Assembly (NCBI GenBank): GCA_964423405.1
Contig: CAYREY010000009.1
Location: 22,166-86,165, forward strand
Direction of reading: 5' to 3'
DNA from: Bog-950 sp964423405
GTDB lineage: Bacteria > Bacteroidota > Bacteroidia > Chitinophagales > LD1
Length of the DNA: 64,000 nucleotides
The notes below the pieces were generated by a model. It had not been told where the DNA came from. It worked only from the letters and a program-made list of their open reading frames with translations, and did not search any database. Made by a program: the position numbers and the translations under genes. Positions 52,450 through 63,914 of this stretch are shown one piece after another. Numbering within the stretch: position 1 is the stretch's first letter; each line of letters starts with the position of its first letter.

Positions 52450-55400
52450 NNNNNNNNNNNNNNNNNNNNNNNNNNNNNNNNNNNNNNNNNNNNNNNNNNN
52501 NNNNNNNNNNNNNNNNNNNNNNNNNNNNNNNNNNNNNNNNNNNNNNNNNTTATTACATCGCCGTTGCTTAACGATGAGGTGTTAAGCGTAGCGCTGTTGG
52601 TACCCACAGCCGTACTGTTGCGGAACCACTGGTAGGTTGGCGTGTTGCCTCCACCGGTAGCCGTGGCTGTAAACACCACCGGACTGCCGCTGCATATGGT
52701 AGTAGCCGAAGCAGAGATAGAAACGTTTGGTGTTACCGATGGGTTAACCGTAATGGTAACCGGTGTAGCGGTAGCGGTTGGTACGGTGGTACAGGTAGCC
52801 GATGAAGTCATTATCACGGTTACCTGGTCGCCGTTACCAAAGGCGCTGTTGCTGTACGTAGTGCTGTTGGTGCCCACGTTGTTGCCGTTCAGTTTCCACT
52901 GGTAAGCCGGTGTGCTGCCACCGTTGGTAGGTACAGCGGTAAACGTTACGCTCTGGCCACCGCATATGCTGGTAGCGCTGGCACTTACCGTTACTGCCGG
53001 TGCTACTGCGCCGGATACTACCATAGTAACCGCATTGCTGGTTACGGTAGCCGGTGTGGCACAACTGGCGTTGCTGGTAAGCTGTACGGTTACTACATCG
53101 CCGTTTACAAGGCTGCTGGTAGTAAAGGTAGCGCTGTTGGTACCGGCGTTGTTGTTGTTTACTTTCCACTGGTAAACAGGGCTGTTGCCACCGTTAACCG
53201 GTGTGGCGGTAAACGTTACCGGTGTACCGGTGCATATAGTAGTGCTGCCGGCAGTTATGCTTACTGTAGGTGTTACCGAGGTATTAACCGTAATGGTTAC
53301 CGCGTTGGATGTATCTTTTTGCTGGGTATAGCAGCTTGCGCTGGTAGTAAGTACGCAGGTTATTACATCGCCGTTACTTAACGATGAGGTGTTAAGCGTG
53401 GCGCTGTTGGTACCTACTACGGTATTGTTACGCAACCACTGGTAGGTAGGTGTGCTGCCACCGTTAACCGGTGTAGCAGTAAACACTACCGGGCTGCCAC
53501 TGCATATAGTAGTGGTAGATGCCGAGATAGTAACATCAGGCGTTACCGATGGGTTAACCGTAATAGTAACCGGTGTGCCGGTTGCTGTAGGTACCGATGG
53601 GCAGGTAGCCGATGAGGTCATTACCACCGTTACCTGGTCGCCGTTGGCCAATGCGTTGTTGCTGTAGGTAGCGCTGTTGGTTCCCACGTTGCCGCCGTTC
53701 AGTTTCCACTGGTAGGCCGGTGTGTTGCCACCGTTGGTAGGCGAGGCTGTAAACGTTACGTTTTGGCCTGCGCAGATAGATGTAGCACTGCTGGTAAACG
53801 TAACCGCCGGTGTTACCGGTGCGGTTACCAATATGGTTACCGCGTTGCTGGTAGCCGTAGTGGTAGATACGCAGTTGGCATTGCTGGTCATTATCACCGT
53901 TACCACATCGCCGTTTACAAGGCTGCTGCTGGTAAAGGTAGCGCTGTTGGTACCCACGTTGGTAGTGTTTACTTTCCACTGGTAGCCTGGTGTAGTACCA
54001 CCGTTAACCGGTGTGGCAGTAAAGGTTACCGCGTTGCCGGTACATATAGTAGTAGCGCTGGCTGTTATGCTTACTGTAGGTGTAGCGTTGCTGCCTACAG
54101 TAATTATCACCGCGTTAGATGTATCGGTAGCAGGTACCGCACAGGTAGCGCTCGATGTAAGTACCGCTTTCACCACATCGCCGTTGGCAAGGGCCGTGCT
54201 GGCGTATGTATTGCTGTTGGTGCCCACTACTGTACCGTTTTTAAACCACTGGTACGTAGGAGAACCACCACCGTTAACCGGTGTAGCGGTAAACGTTACG
54301 TTTTGGCCGGCGCAGATAGAAGTAGACGAAGCACTTACTGTAACATCCGGCGCTACGCTTGGTGCAACCGTCATGGTAATGGTGTTACTGTTGGCCGAGT
54401 TGGTACCCGAGCAACCGTTAACCGATGTAAAGGTAAGCGATACCACATCGCCGTTGGCCAGTGTAGTAGTGCTGAAGGTAGCGCTGTTGGTGCCGGCATT
54501 GTTGCCGTTTACTTTCCATTGGTAAACCGGCGATGAACCGGCGTTGGTTACGTTAGATGTAAACGTAGCCTGTGCGCCTGCACATATGCTGTTGCCACCG
54601 CTGATAGTTACCGTAGCCGCAGCCGGTGTATTTACTATCATGCTGATAGTGTTAGATGTTACCTGGGCCGTGGCTACGCAGGTTGCGTTGCTGGTCATTA
54701 CACAGCTTACCACATCGTTATTGGCAAGTGCTGTAGTAGTATAGGTAGTGCTGTTAGTGCCTACGTTGTTGCCGTTTACTTTCCACTGGTAAACCGGTGT
54801 GCTGCCACCGTTGGTAGGGGTAGCTGTAAAGGTTACGCTGGCACCGGTGCATATATTGGTAGCCGATGCGCTGATAGCTACGCTGGCGGTAACGGCAGGG
54901 GTAACAGTCATGCTGATGCTGTTAGACGATACCGTAGCCGGCGAAGGACAGGCCGCGCTCGATGTTACATCCAGTGTAATTACATCGGCGTTGGCCAGTG
55001 TGGTAGTAGTGTACGATGATGATGTGGCACCATTTATTACGTTGCCGTTATTTTTCCATACATAAGTAGGAGTACCGCCACCGTTGGTTACGCTGCTGTT
55101 AAACGTTACCGATGTACCGCCGCAAATGCTGGTAGCCGATGCGGTAATGCTTACTGCAGGTGTTACGGCTGTATTTACCGTAATAGTTACCGCGTTAGAG
55201 GTTACCGTAGTAGTAGATGCACAGGTAGCGTTACCGGTCATCTCTACAGTTATTACATCGTTGTTAGCCAGGGCTGTGGTAGTAAAGGTAGGCGAGTTAG
55301 TGCCTACGTTGCTGCCGTTTTTCTTCCACTGGTAAGCAGGTGTAGTACCACCGTTAACCGGTGTAGCGGTAAACGTTACCGATTGGCCCGCGCATATTGA

Positions 55401-57335
55401 TGTACCACTGGCCGATACCGTAACCGAAGGAACAACGGTAGTGTTTACCGTCATTAACACCGTGTTAGATGTAGCCGTGGTTGGGTTGGCACATGCCGCG
55501 CTGGATGTTACTACTACCGATACCGCATCGTTATTAGCCAATGCAGATGAAGTGTAAGTGCTGGAGTTGCTACCTACGTTATTGCCGTTCACTTTCCACT
55601 GGTAAACCGGTGAGCCACCTGCGTTGGTAGCGTTAGCCGTAAACGTTACCGGTGTACCCGAACATACCGTAGTAGCCGGTGTGCTGATAGTAACCGAAGG
55701 CGACGTATTGGCACTGATGGTCATAGTTACAGCATTGCTGGTAGCTGTGGTAGTAGTAGCACAGGCCACGTTGCTGGTTAGCACACAGGTAACTATATCG
55801 CCGTTAGCCAGCGAGGTGCTGCTGTAGGTAGTTGAGTTGGCACCTACGTTGTTGCCGTTTAGTTTCCACTGGTACGTTGGGTTGCTGCCACCGTTGGTAG
55901 CCACCGCCGTAAACAATACCTGTGTATTGGCACATACGTTGTTAGATGTAGTGCTGATAGCCAGCGAAGGTGTTACAACCGGGTTAACTGTTACCGTTAC
56001 TTTGCCTGAAGTAGAAGTATTTGGCGTAGCACAACTGCTGCTGCTGGTTACAACCACCCATACCGAGTCGTTATTAGCCAGTGCCGAAGTGTTATACGTA
56101 GCGGCGTTGCCACCTACGTTGCTGCCGTTCAGTTTCCACTGGTAAGCAGGCGTGCTACCGGCGTTGGTTGCCGTAGCGGTAAAGGTTACGTTGGTACCTG
56201 CACACAGTGTAGTAGCCGAAGCCGCTACGCTTACAGTAGGCGCCGAGGTTGGGTTAACCGTCATGGTTACTTTGTTAGAAGTAGCCGTGGTAGGCGATGC
56301 ACAGCCCGAGCTGGAGGTCATTACCACCCATACCGAGTCGCTGTTGTTAAGCGCCGAAGTAGCGTAGGTGTTAGAGTTGGTACCGGCGTTAATGCCGTTT
56401 ACTTTCCACTGGTAAGCCGGTGTACCGCCACCGTTAACCGGTGTAGCGGTAAAGGTTACCTGTGTACCGGCACATACGTTGTTGTTGGTAGCTACTATGC
56501 TCACAGCCGGTGTTACCGACGATGATACGCTCATGGTAATAGCGTTAGATGTAACGGTAGAGATAGTGTTGCAAGGTGCGTTAGAAGTAACCTCGCAGGT
56601 TATCACATCGTTGTTGGCCAGCGTAGTAGTGGTGTAAGTACTTAAACCGGTGCCTACGTTGCTGCCGTTTTTCTTCCACTGGTAAACCGGTGTAGTACCG
56701 GCGTTGGTAGCATTGGCAGTAAACTGCACACTGGTACCGGTGCATATGTTATTGCTGGATGCTGAGATGGTAACCGCCGGTGTGTTGTTCGGGTTCACCG
56801 TCATCAGTATAGAGTTAGATGATACCTGTGTAGGGCTGGCGCAGTTGGCATTGCTGGTCAGGTTTACACTTATCACATCGTTGTTGGCCAGGGCGTTGTC
56901 GGTGTACGTGTTGGCGTTAGTGCCTACGTTGTTACCGTTTTTCTTCCACTGGTAAACAGGTGCACCGCCACCGTTGGCAGGTGTAGCAGTAAACGTTACG
57001 TTAGCGCCTGCGCAGATTGTAGTTTGCGGGGTGGTGATAGTAACCGACGGCGTTACGTTCTGGAACACCGTCATGTTTATAATGTTAGAAGTAGCAACCG
57101 GGTTCTGTACACATTGCAGCGATGAAGTCATCTCCACTTTCACCACATCGTTGTTCGACAGGGTGTTGCTGGTATATGTATAGGTGTTGGTTCCTACGTT
57201 TATGTTGTTCACTTTCCACTGGTAGGTTGGTGAGAAACCACCGTTGGTAGGCGTAGCGGTAAACAGCACGTTGGTACCTGCACATACCGCTGTGCCCGGT
57301 GTAGGTGCTATAATTACCGATGCCGATGCACCCGA
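49900..57335 (-). repeat. About 27 Ig-like repeats of ~80 residues in the giant protein
   Basis: Successive units start with a xTPxVxISAxxTxICxGxxVTFTAT pattern and keep NGG or NAG, YQWKxNGxNVGTN, NGDVVTVxMTSxAxC and SNxVTMTV. I counted about 27 after collapsing the gap at 52450-52549. Units are similar but not identical, which explains the assembly breaks. Confidence 0.8.
52450..52549. other. Assembly gap (100 N) inside the giant gene, flanked by an identical 55-mer
   Basis: Bases 52395-52449 equal bases 52550-52604. Removing 155 nt (100 N plus one 55-mer copy) places the upstream and downstream reading frames in the same phase. Confidence 0.9.
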
Positions 57336-60118
57336 GCTTGGGTTTACTGCTATAAATACGGTATCGCTAAGCGAGCAGCCACCGTTAACCGATGATACCA
57401 CATACTGGGTACTGCTGGTAGGTGTAGCCAGCGGGTTGGCAATGGTTGGGTTGCTAAGACCGGTAGTTGGGTTCCAGCTATAGGTAGAACCACCGGTAGT
57501 GCTTAACTGTACCGAGTTACCCGAACAGATAGTAGTATCGTTATTGGTAACCAGGCGGCCCGGTATAATTTTAAACAAGGCATCGCTATAGTCGAATACC
57601 AGCGGGTTAAGGCCCGACTGTACACGCACCAGTACCGATGGTGCATTGATATTTGGCACCACCCACGGATAGGTGTACGAGGTAGTAGCATAGTTGGTAG
57701 CTACCGGTACCCAGTTGGTACCGTTATCTATAGAGTATGCAATGTTGTACGAACCTATCGGCCCGCCTACTTCGGTCCAGGTTACGTTGTAAGCCTGGCA
57801 GGCGCTCAGCGAGTCGGTACCGTTAGGTGCAGTTAAGGTAATAGGGTTGGCGGTGGTAGATATGGTAAAGGCCAGGTCCGAAATATCCTCTTTGCACGAG
57901 TTGATATTATCGCGTATGCGCAGGTAACAGTTGGTAGATGGGGTGTTTGGCACCGTCCAGTTGTAGGTGTTGGTAGAGGTATTGTAACCCAGTACGATGT
58001 TGCTCCACGGGCCGTTAGGACCGGCGGTAGAGTATGCCAGGTCGTATATGTTAGATATACCGTCGCTCTGCCATTTAACCGGATACGATGAACCTACTAC
58101 CAGTACGCCGCCAAAGTTTGGCTGTATAATGGTTACCGCACGGCGGATAGTAAATACCGCATCGGTAGTATCGGCGCGGCTAAGTACGTTAAACGGATAT
58201 ACGCGTATCAGCGTTTGGGTAGATGGTGTGTTTGGCACCGTCCAGTTATACGTGTTTACCGTGTTGTTATAGGTCTGGTTGGTAAATATGGCCGTCCACG
58301 TAGCGCCGTTATCGGTGCTATACTCCATATTAAAGGCATTGTAAAGTGGTGCCTTTTCAAACGTAATAGTGGTTTGTGTACAGGCACCCAGCTGGTTGCC
58401 GCCGTTAGGCGATACTATACGCACATACGGGCGCAGGGTTAACAGCGCGTTGCTTACATCAAAGTAAGCGGTGTTGCTGCTGTTGCTTACACGCACCAGC
58501 GCACGGGTAGAGTTTACATTTGGAATTGTCCAGCTATAGTCTCCTGTATTAGCCTGGTTGTTAACTATGGTTATCCAGTTAGTACCGCTATCTACCGAGT
58601 ACTGTATGTTAACAGTAGAACTAAAGTAGGTAGATGGCAACCAGGTAATGGTTTGTGTAGTACCGGCGTACCAGGTTTCGCCACCGTTAGGGGCGGTTAC
58701 TACCGGTGTAGGGTATTGTATGGTAAACACCGCGTTGCTTACATCAAACACCGGTACCGAACCATTAGCGCTGATACGTACCAAAGCCTGTGTAGTAGGA
58801 CTGAATGGCACCGTCCAGCTATAGCTACCGTCGTTTGGCGTAGAGGTAATAATATCATTCCATGTTGCACCGTTATCTATGCTGTACTCTAACTTAACAG
58901 TGTTGGAGTAAACCGTAGCCGGTGTCCACGTAATGTTCTGCGAGGTGTTTACGTTCCATACCTCGCCACCGTTAGGGCTGGTTAACACCGGTGTGGCCGC
59001 TACTATGGTGTTGGCGGTGTTGCTGGTATCAAAGCGGCAGGCGTTCTGGCTGTCGAATATCTTAATAAACATACGCGTAGTGGGTATGTTGGGCACGGTC
59101 CATGTGTAACTGTTACCCGATACGTTGGTAGCTATAGTAGTTAATCCGCTAAAGCCGCCGTTGGTGGTGTAGTACACATCAAAGAAACCACTGGTGCCGC
59201 TGGCCGTCCAGCCTATATTATAGGTACTCGCTGCGTTTACACTCACCCCACCGTTCGGGTTGTTTACTGTAATGGTACCGCTTGGTAAACCTATGGTAGC
59301 GTTGGTAGTGGTGCTGTCGGTAAATATTATTGTACCACCGCTGTTGCGCAACTCGGCTTTATAGCGTAGCTGGTTGCTTACCAATGCACTTGGGGTCCAT
59401 GTAAAGTTTTGAGGGGTATTGCTGCTGTTTGCAAAGGTGTTTATCAGGTTAAACGAGGCTCCGCCATCTATACTGTAGTAAATGTACCACTGGTATGCTG
59501 TGGTACTGCTGTAAGCTGTCGGGCGCGTGGTGGTAATGGTTGTAGCCGCACAGCTGGTTACGTTGGCAGGGCCTGTAACGGTTACCGGACGCGTAATGCT
59601 GAACACCGCGTTGCTCGTGTCCATCGCCGTTGGGAAACTTACGTTGGTTAACCGTACCAGTGCCTGGTCGGTTATGTTTAATGGAACTGACCAGGTATAA
59701 GCCCCTGTGTTAGCGGTACTGTTAGTGATGGTGTTCCAGATACTGCCGTTGTTGGCGCTGTACTCTATCTTAACGTTGCTGGCTACGCTGGCCGTGTTCC
59801 AGGTTATATCGTAGCTGTTGTACGCTTTCCACTGCTCGCCGCCGTTGGGGGCGGTAATAATTGGCGTAGGTAATAGTATAGAGAACGTTGCATTGCTTAC
59901 ATCTGATACCGCTACGCTGCCGGTTGCGCTGATGCGTACCAGTGCCTGGGTGGTTTGCAGGTTTGGTATCGTCCAGCTATAGCTACCGTTGTTTGGCGTA
60001 GAGGTAATAATATCGTTCCACGTTGCGCCGTTATCGGTGCTGAACTCCAGTTTTACTGTATTAGAGTAAACCGTAGCCGGTGTCCACGTAATGTTCTGCG
60101 AGGTGTTTACGTTCCATA
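52550..60118 (-). CDS. Giant secreted repeat protein, middle fragment
   Basis: The minus-strand frame is open from one gap to the other. Its N-terminal side (about 57540-60118) carries repeats of the PNGGE.W...ITW...VKIEYS.DNG..W...I...YSWTVP...LVRI...DVSNAVF type, resembling Ser-Thr-rich GPI-anchored (Kre9/Knh1-like) domains. A single Ig/PKD-like linker (TTICSGNSVQLSTTGGSTY) follows. Eighteen Ig-like repeats then lead toward the C-terminus. No in-frame stop and no start codon lie between 59624 and 60118, showing that 59624 is internal and the gene continues upstream. Confidence 0.85.
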
Positions 60119-60218
60119 NNNNNNNNNNNNNNNNNNNNNNNNNNNNNNNNNNNNNNNNNNNNNNNNNNNNNNNNNNNNNNNNNNNNNNNNNNNNNNNNNN
60201 NNNNNNNNNNNNNNNNNN
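60119..60218. other. Assembly gap (100 N) inside the giant gene at a repeated segment
   Basis: The 55 bases before the gap (60064-60118) equal 58906-58960, and the 55 bases after it (60219-60273) equal 59567-59621. The missing sequence is therefore most likely a second copy of 58961-59566 (606 nt). Confidence 0.8.
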
Positions 60219-61431
60219 CAGGGCCTGTAACGGTTACCGGACGCGTAATGCTGAACACCGCGTTGCTCGTGTCGGCAATAGTAGTTACGGTGTTATTGGT
60301 TATGCGCACCAATGCCTGGTCGGTTACGTTTAAAGGAACGCTCCAGGTATATAAACCGGAGTTAGGGGTACTGTTGATGATGGTGTTCCAGGTGCTGCCG
60401 TTGTTGGCGCTGTATTCAATTTTTACATCCGAAATAAAGTTACTGTTCCAGGTAATATCGTATTGGTTGTAGGCTTTCCACTGTTCGCCTCCGTTGGGGG
60501 CAGTAATAAAGTTAGTGGGTTTGCGGATAGTAAACACCGCATTGCTTACATCAAACACCGATGAACCCGATGTATTGCTGGCACGCACCAATACCTGTGT
60601 AGAAGGTGTGTTGGGAATGTTCCACTGGTACGAACCGGTGTTGGGGGCATTGCTGGTTATCAGGTTATAGTTTACACCGTTATCGGTGCTGTACTCCAGT
60701 TTTACGGTGCTGTGGAACGTAGCGGTGTTCCAGGTTATGTTCTGGTTGCTGTTTATGTTCCATATCTCGCCACCATTGGGAGCCGTAAGTATAGGTGTGG
60801 CCGCCGATATTTCGAACACGGCGTTGGATATATCTACCTGGCAACTGGTAGTGGCATCGGCTACGCGCACTAAACTTTGTGTAGAGGGGTTGTTGGGAAC
60901 GGTCCACAAATAGTTATTGGCCGATATGTTATTGGCAATGGTGTTCCACGACGAACCGTTATTAATAGAGTACGACAAGTTGAACACACCCGATGTACCG
61001 GCAGGTACCCAGGCTATGGTTTGCGATGAGAGCCCCTGCCAGACCTCGCCACCATTGGGCGTGGTAATGGTTATGGGCAACTGCACCGTAAACACGGCGT
61101 TGCTCACATCCTGTTTCAGCGTATCTACATAATCGCGCACGCGTACCAGTACCGTTGGCGAACTTACCATGGGCACGGTCCAGGAGTAGGTGTACACCCC
61201 CGAAACCGGCGAAATAGCCAGGTTGGTGGCTACCGAGGTCCAGATGGCGCCGCTGTTAAGCGAGTAATCGATGGTCCAGTTGTTAGATACGCCGGTGGCG
61301 TTCCATTTAATCTGGTAGCTTTGGCAACCATACAACAACTCGCTGCCGTTGGGCTGCGTAATGGTTACCGATTGGGCATTACCTGTAAGAAGGGCGGTTA
61401 ATGCCAGAACGAGAAATAGAATTTTCTTCAT
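60219..61431 (-). CDS. Giant secreted repeat protein, N-terminal fragment with signal peptide
   Basis: It starts with ATG at 61429-61431 and a signal peptide (MKKILFLVLALTALLTGNAQ). Four PNGG-type Kre9/Knh1-like repeats follow, then the start of a fifth (SITRPVTVTGP) at the gap edge. Filling the gap with 606 nt puts this frame in phase with the middle fragment. The signal peptide here and the T9SS domain 12 kb away define a single exported protein. A T-rich upstream region with CAACTTTG about 85 bp before the ATG may be its -7 box. Confidence 0.87.
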
Positions 61432-61777
61432 GCCGTTGCTTGTTTTTTAAGTGTGCCGGGGGTTACCAAAAACAATGTGTCCGGAATTGTTTTTATGATA
61501 ACGGCAGCAAAGTTGAACTTCGGCATGACATATACATGGTCATTTTTAATCGGTTTTTGGGTATCCCAAAAATGCGTTTATGCCTTTAAAATAGTCCAAA
61601 CCCAATACTGGCGCGGCTTTTACGTATGTATAACAGGTCGAAAAAAATAGGATTCCGACTAGATTATGGCGGGTAACAAATTAGCAGGATAGTGCAAGCA
61701 TTAAACAACAACCCCCACCTTAAAAAGGATAACATTTTGGTAATATAATCAGCTGTTTTACCCATTTTTGCCCTGTT

Positions 61778-62245
61778 ATGATCAGCATTATACGCACCGA
61801 CTCTACCAACCCCGACTTTCAAAAACTGGTAAAAGCGCTGGATTCCGAATTGGCCATACGCGATGGTGAAGAGCACGGTTTCTATAGCCAGTACAATAAA
61901 ATAGATGCTATAAAACAGGCCATAGTTTTATACCAGGGCCCTAAGGCTGTGGCCTGTGGCGCCATTAAACCCTACAGCGAAACCAGCGCTGAGGTAAAGC
62001 GCATGTACACCCTGCCTGAATACCGCGGTAAAGGACTGGCCGCACATGTATTGAACGAACTGGAGCAATGGGCCGCCCAACTGGGTTTTGAAAAATGTAT
62101 ACTGGAAACGGGTATCCGCCAGCCCGAAGCCATTGCCCTGTACAAAAAGTGTGGCTATACCCTTATACCCAACTACGGCCAGTATGCCGGGGTAGCTAAC
62201 AGCGTGTGTTTTGAAAAAAGCGTGCAGCCGCTACCTACTGTATAG
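61778..62245 (+). CDS. GNAT-family N-acetyltransferase
   Basis: A 155-residue acetyltransferase. The acetyl-CoA motif is RGKGLAAHVL, preceded by EVKRMYTLPEY and followed by ILETGIRQPEAIALYKKCGY. Substrate unknown. The upstream 61432-61777 interval holds only promoters for the two divergent genes; ATTTTTG 21 bp before the ATG is a possible -7 element. Confidence 0.88.
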   Translation: MISIIRTDSTNPDFQKLVKALDSELAIRDGEEHGFYSQYNKIDAIKQAIVLYQGPKAVACGAIKPYSETSAEVKRMYTLPEYRGKGLAAHVLNELEQWAAQLGFEKCILETGIRQPEAIALYKKCGYTLIPNYGQYAGVANSVCFEKSVQPLPTV

Positions 62246-62362
62246 CCGGCAGGGTTACTCACCCGGGCTGTTAACAACAGCCGCGCTACTACCCTACCGG
62301 TAGTTTATCAATCACAACATAGTTGCTACCTTCGGTGTTGTAGTAAGGCTATTGAAAGAGTT

Positions 62363-63727
62363 ATGGAGTACGCTATTGTAGATATTGAAACCACCGGAGG
62401 GTATGCCGCAGCCAATGGCATTACCGAAATATCGATACACATACACGATGGCAGCCGCGTACTGCGCCGCTACGAAACACTGATTAACCCCGGCTGCGAT
62501 ATACCGGGCTACATACGCGGGCTTACCGGTATTACCAACCAACTGGTGGCCGATGCACCGGCCTTTAATGAAGTAGCCGGCGATGTGTACGGCCTGCTGC
62601 AGGGCCGTGTGTTTGTAGCGCACAGTGTAAACTTCGATTACTCGTTTATAAAAGAACACCTGGCCGCCAACGGCTACACCCTTAACTGCAAAAAGCTATG
62701 CACGGTACGCCTTAGCCGCAAGCTGTTTCCGGGGGCACCCTCGTACAGCCTGGGCAATATATGCGGCTACCTGGGCATAGCTATAGATAACCGGCACCGC
62801 GCCGGTGGCGATGCACAGGCCACCGTTACCCTGTTTGAAAAACTGCTGGCTGCCGATACCGAAAAGATAATTGAAAAGGCGCTGAAGAAAAACTCGAAAG
62901 AGCAAAGCCTGCCGCCCAACGTGCCCCGCGAACATTTTGAAGCCCTGCCCGACCTGCCCGGTATTTATTATTTTAAAAACAACAAAGGCAAGGTAGTGTA
63001 TGTGGGCAAAGCCAAAAACATAAAGAAACGCGTAAGCAGCCATTTTGCCAATAACTCGCCGGGGCGGCAAAAGCAGGAGTTTATGCGCAGCATACATGCC
63101 ATAAGCTTTGAAGTATGCGGCAGCGAACTGATGGCCCTGCTGCTTGAATCGCACGAGATAAAACGATTGTGGCCGGCATTTAACCGCTCGCAAAAGCGCT
63201 TTGAACCGGTGTTTTGTATTGCAGATTACCACGACCAGAACGGCTACCACCGGCTGTGTATAAACAAAGCTGCCAAAGGGGTTAAACCACTGGCGGCGTT
63301 TAGTACTATAAGCGAGGGGCAGGGCCTGCTGCGCCGCCTTACCGATGACTTTGAACTGTGCCCCCGGCTAAACGGGCTTAACCCCGATACGGGTGCCTGC
63401 ACCGGCAATAACTGCAACTGTACCGGTACCGGTAAAAACAAAGCCGGGGCCTACAACAAAAAAGTAAGCCGCGCTATAGAGGCCCTTTCGCAAACCGAAA
63501 GTTTTGTAATAACCCAGCAGGGGCGCACCACCGGCGAAACCGGTGTGGTGGTAGTGCAGCAGGGTACCTTTACACGCATGGGTTACGTAAGCAACAGTTT
63601 GCTTACCGGTAACCAACTGCCCAAAAACCTGCTACAAAGCATACCGGAGTACCGCGAAAACTTTAACATACGCAACATTATTGCCGGCTACCGCCAGGCC
63701 AACCCCGATATGGTTATTTACCTGTAA
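62363..63727 (+). CDS. DnaQ-like exonuclease with GIY-YIG nuclease domain
   Basis: A 454-residue fusion. Residues 1-175 are a DEDDh exonuclease: AIVDIETTGG (D-x-E), HSVNFDYSFI and HRAGGDAQATV. Residues about 200-290 are a UvrC-type GIY-YIG domain (LPGIYYFKNNKGKVVYVGKA). The C-terminal ~160 residues hold a CTGNNCNCTG Cys cluster. The fusion resembles Cho/UvrC-like repair proteins and is common in Bacteroidota. DNA repair is the likely role. Confidence 0.88.
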   Translation: MEYAIVDIETTGGYAAANGITEISIHIHDGSRVLRRYETLINPGCDIPGYIRGLTGITNQLVADAPAFNEVAGDVYGLLQGRVFVAHSVNFDYSFIKEHLAANGYTLNCKKLCTVRLSRKLFPGAPSYSLGNICGYLGIAIDNRHRAGGDAQATVTLFEKLLAADTEKIIEKALKKNSKEQSLPPNVPREHFEALPDLPGIYYFKNNKGKVVYVGKAKNIKKRVSSHFANNSPGRQKQEFMRSIHAISFEVCGSELMALLLESHEIKRLWPAFNRSQKRFEPVFCIADYHDQNGYHRLCINKAAKGVKPLAAFSTISEGQGLLRRLTDDFELCPRLNGLNPDTGACTGNNCNCTGTGKNKAGAYNKKVSRAIEALSQTESFVITQQGRTTGETGVVVVQQGTFTRMGYVSNSLLTGNQLPKNLLQSIPEYRENFNIRNIIAGYRQANPDMVIYL

Positions 63728-63765
63728 ACCTGTTGATAACTACTGCCCTCCTACCGGCTTAATTC

Positions 63766-63902
63766 AATTGACTTAAGCCGCATTCGGCTGTTTTTTCTCC
63801 TCCTTACGCCGCCGCACGGCGTGCATTTAAGGAGGAGCCGGTCGAGCCTGCCCCAGAGCTTGCCTTGGGGCGAAGCGAGACGAGGTGGTGCTTAAGTCAA
63901 TT
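63766..63902. repeat. Nested palindromic element
   Basis: An outer 13-bp inverted repeat (AATTGACTTAAGC at 63766-63778, complement at 63890-63902) encloses two inner structures. One is CTCCTCCTTA...TAAGGAGGAG (63797-63837), with a CGCCGCCGCACGGCG core. The other is CCCCAGAGCTTGCCTTGGGG. It resembles a small non-autonomous mobile or REP-type element. Confidence 0.6.
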
Positions 63903-63914
63903 AGTTTCCCCCTC

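Noticed and set aside
59622..59624. ATG at 59624 as the start of a separate gene
   Set aside because: The frame continues open upstream to the gap with the same repeat pattern, so this Met is internal.
49408..61431. Many long plus-strand ORFs across the giant gene
   Set aside because: They are antisense shadows of a repetitive Thr/Val/Asn-rich frame. They repeat with the same ~240-bp period and have low-complexity Val/Leu/Thr composition without starts or signals that make sense.
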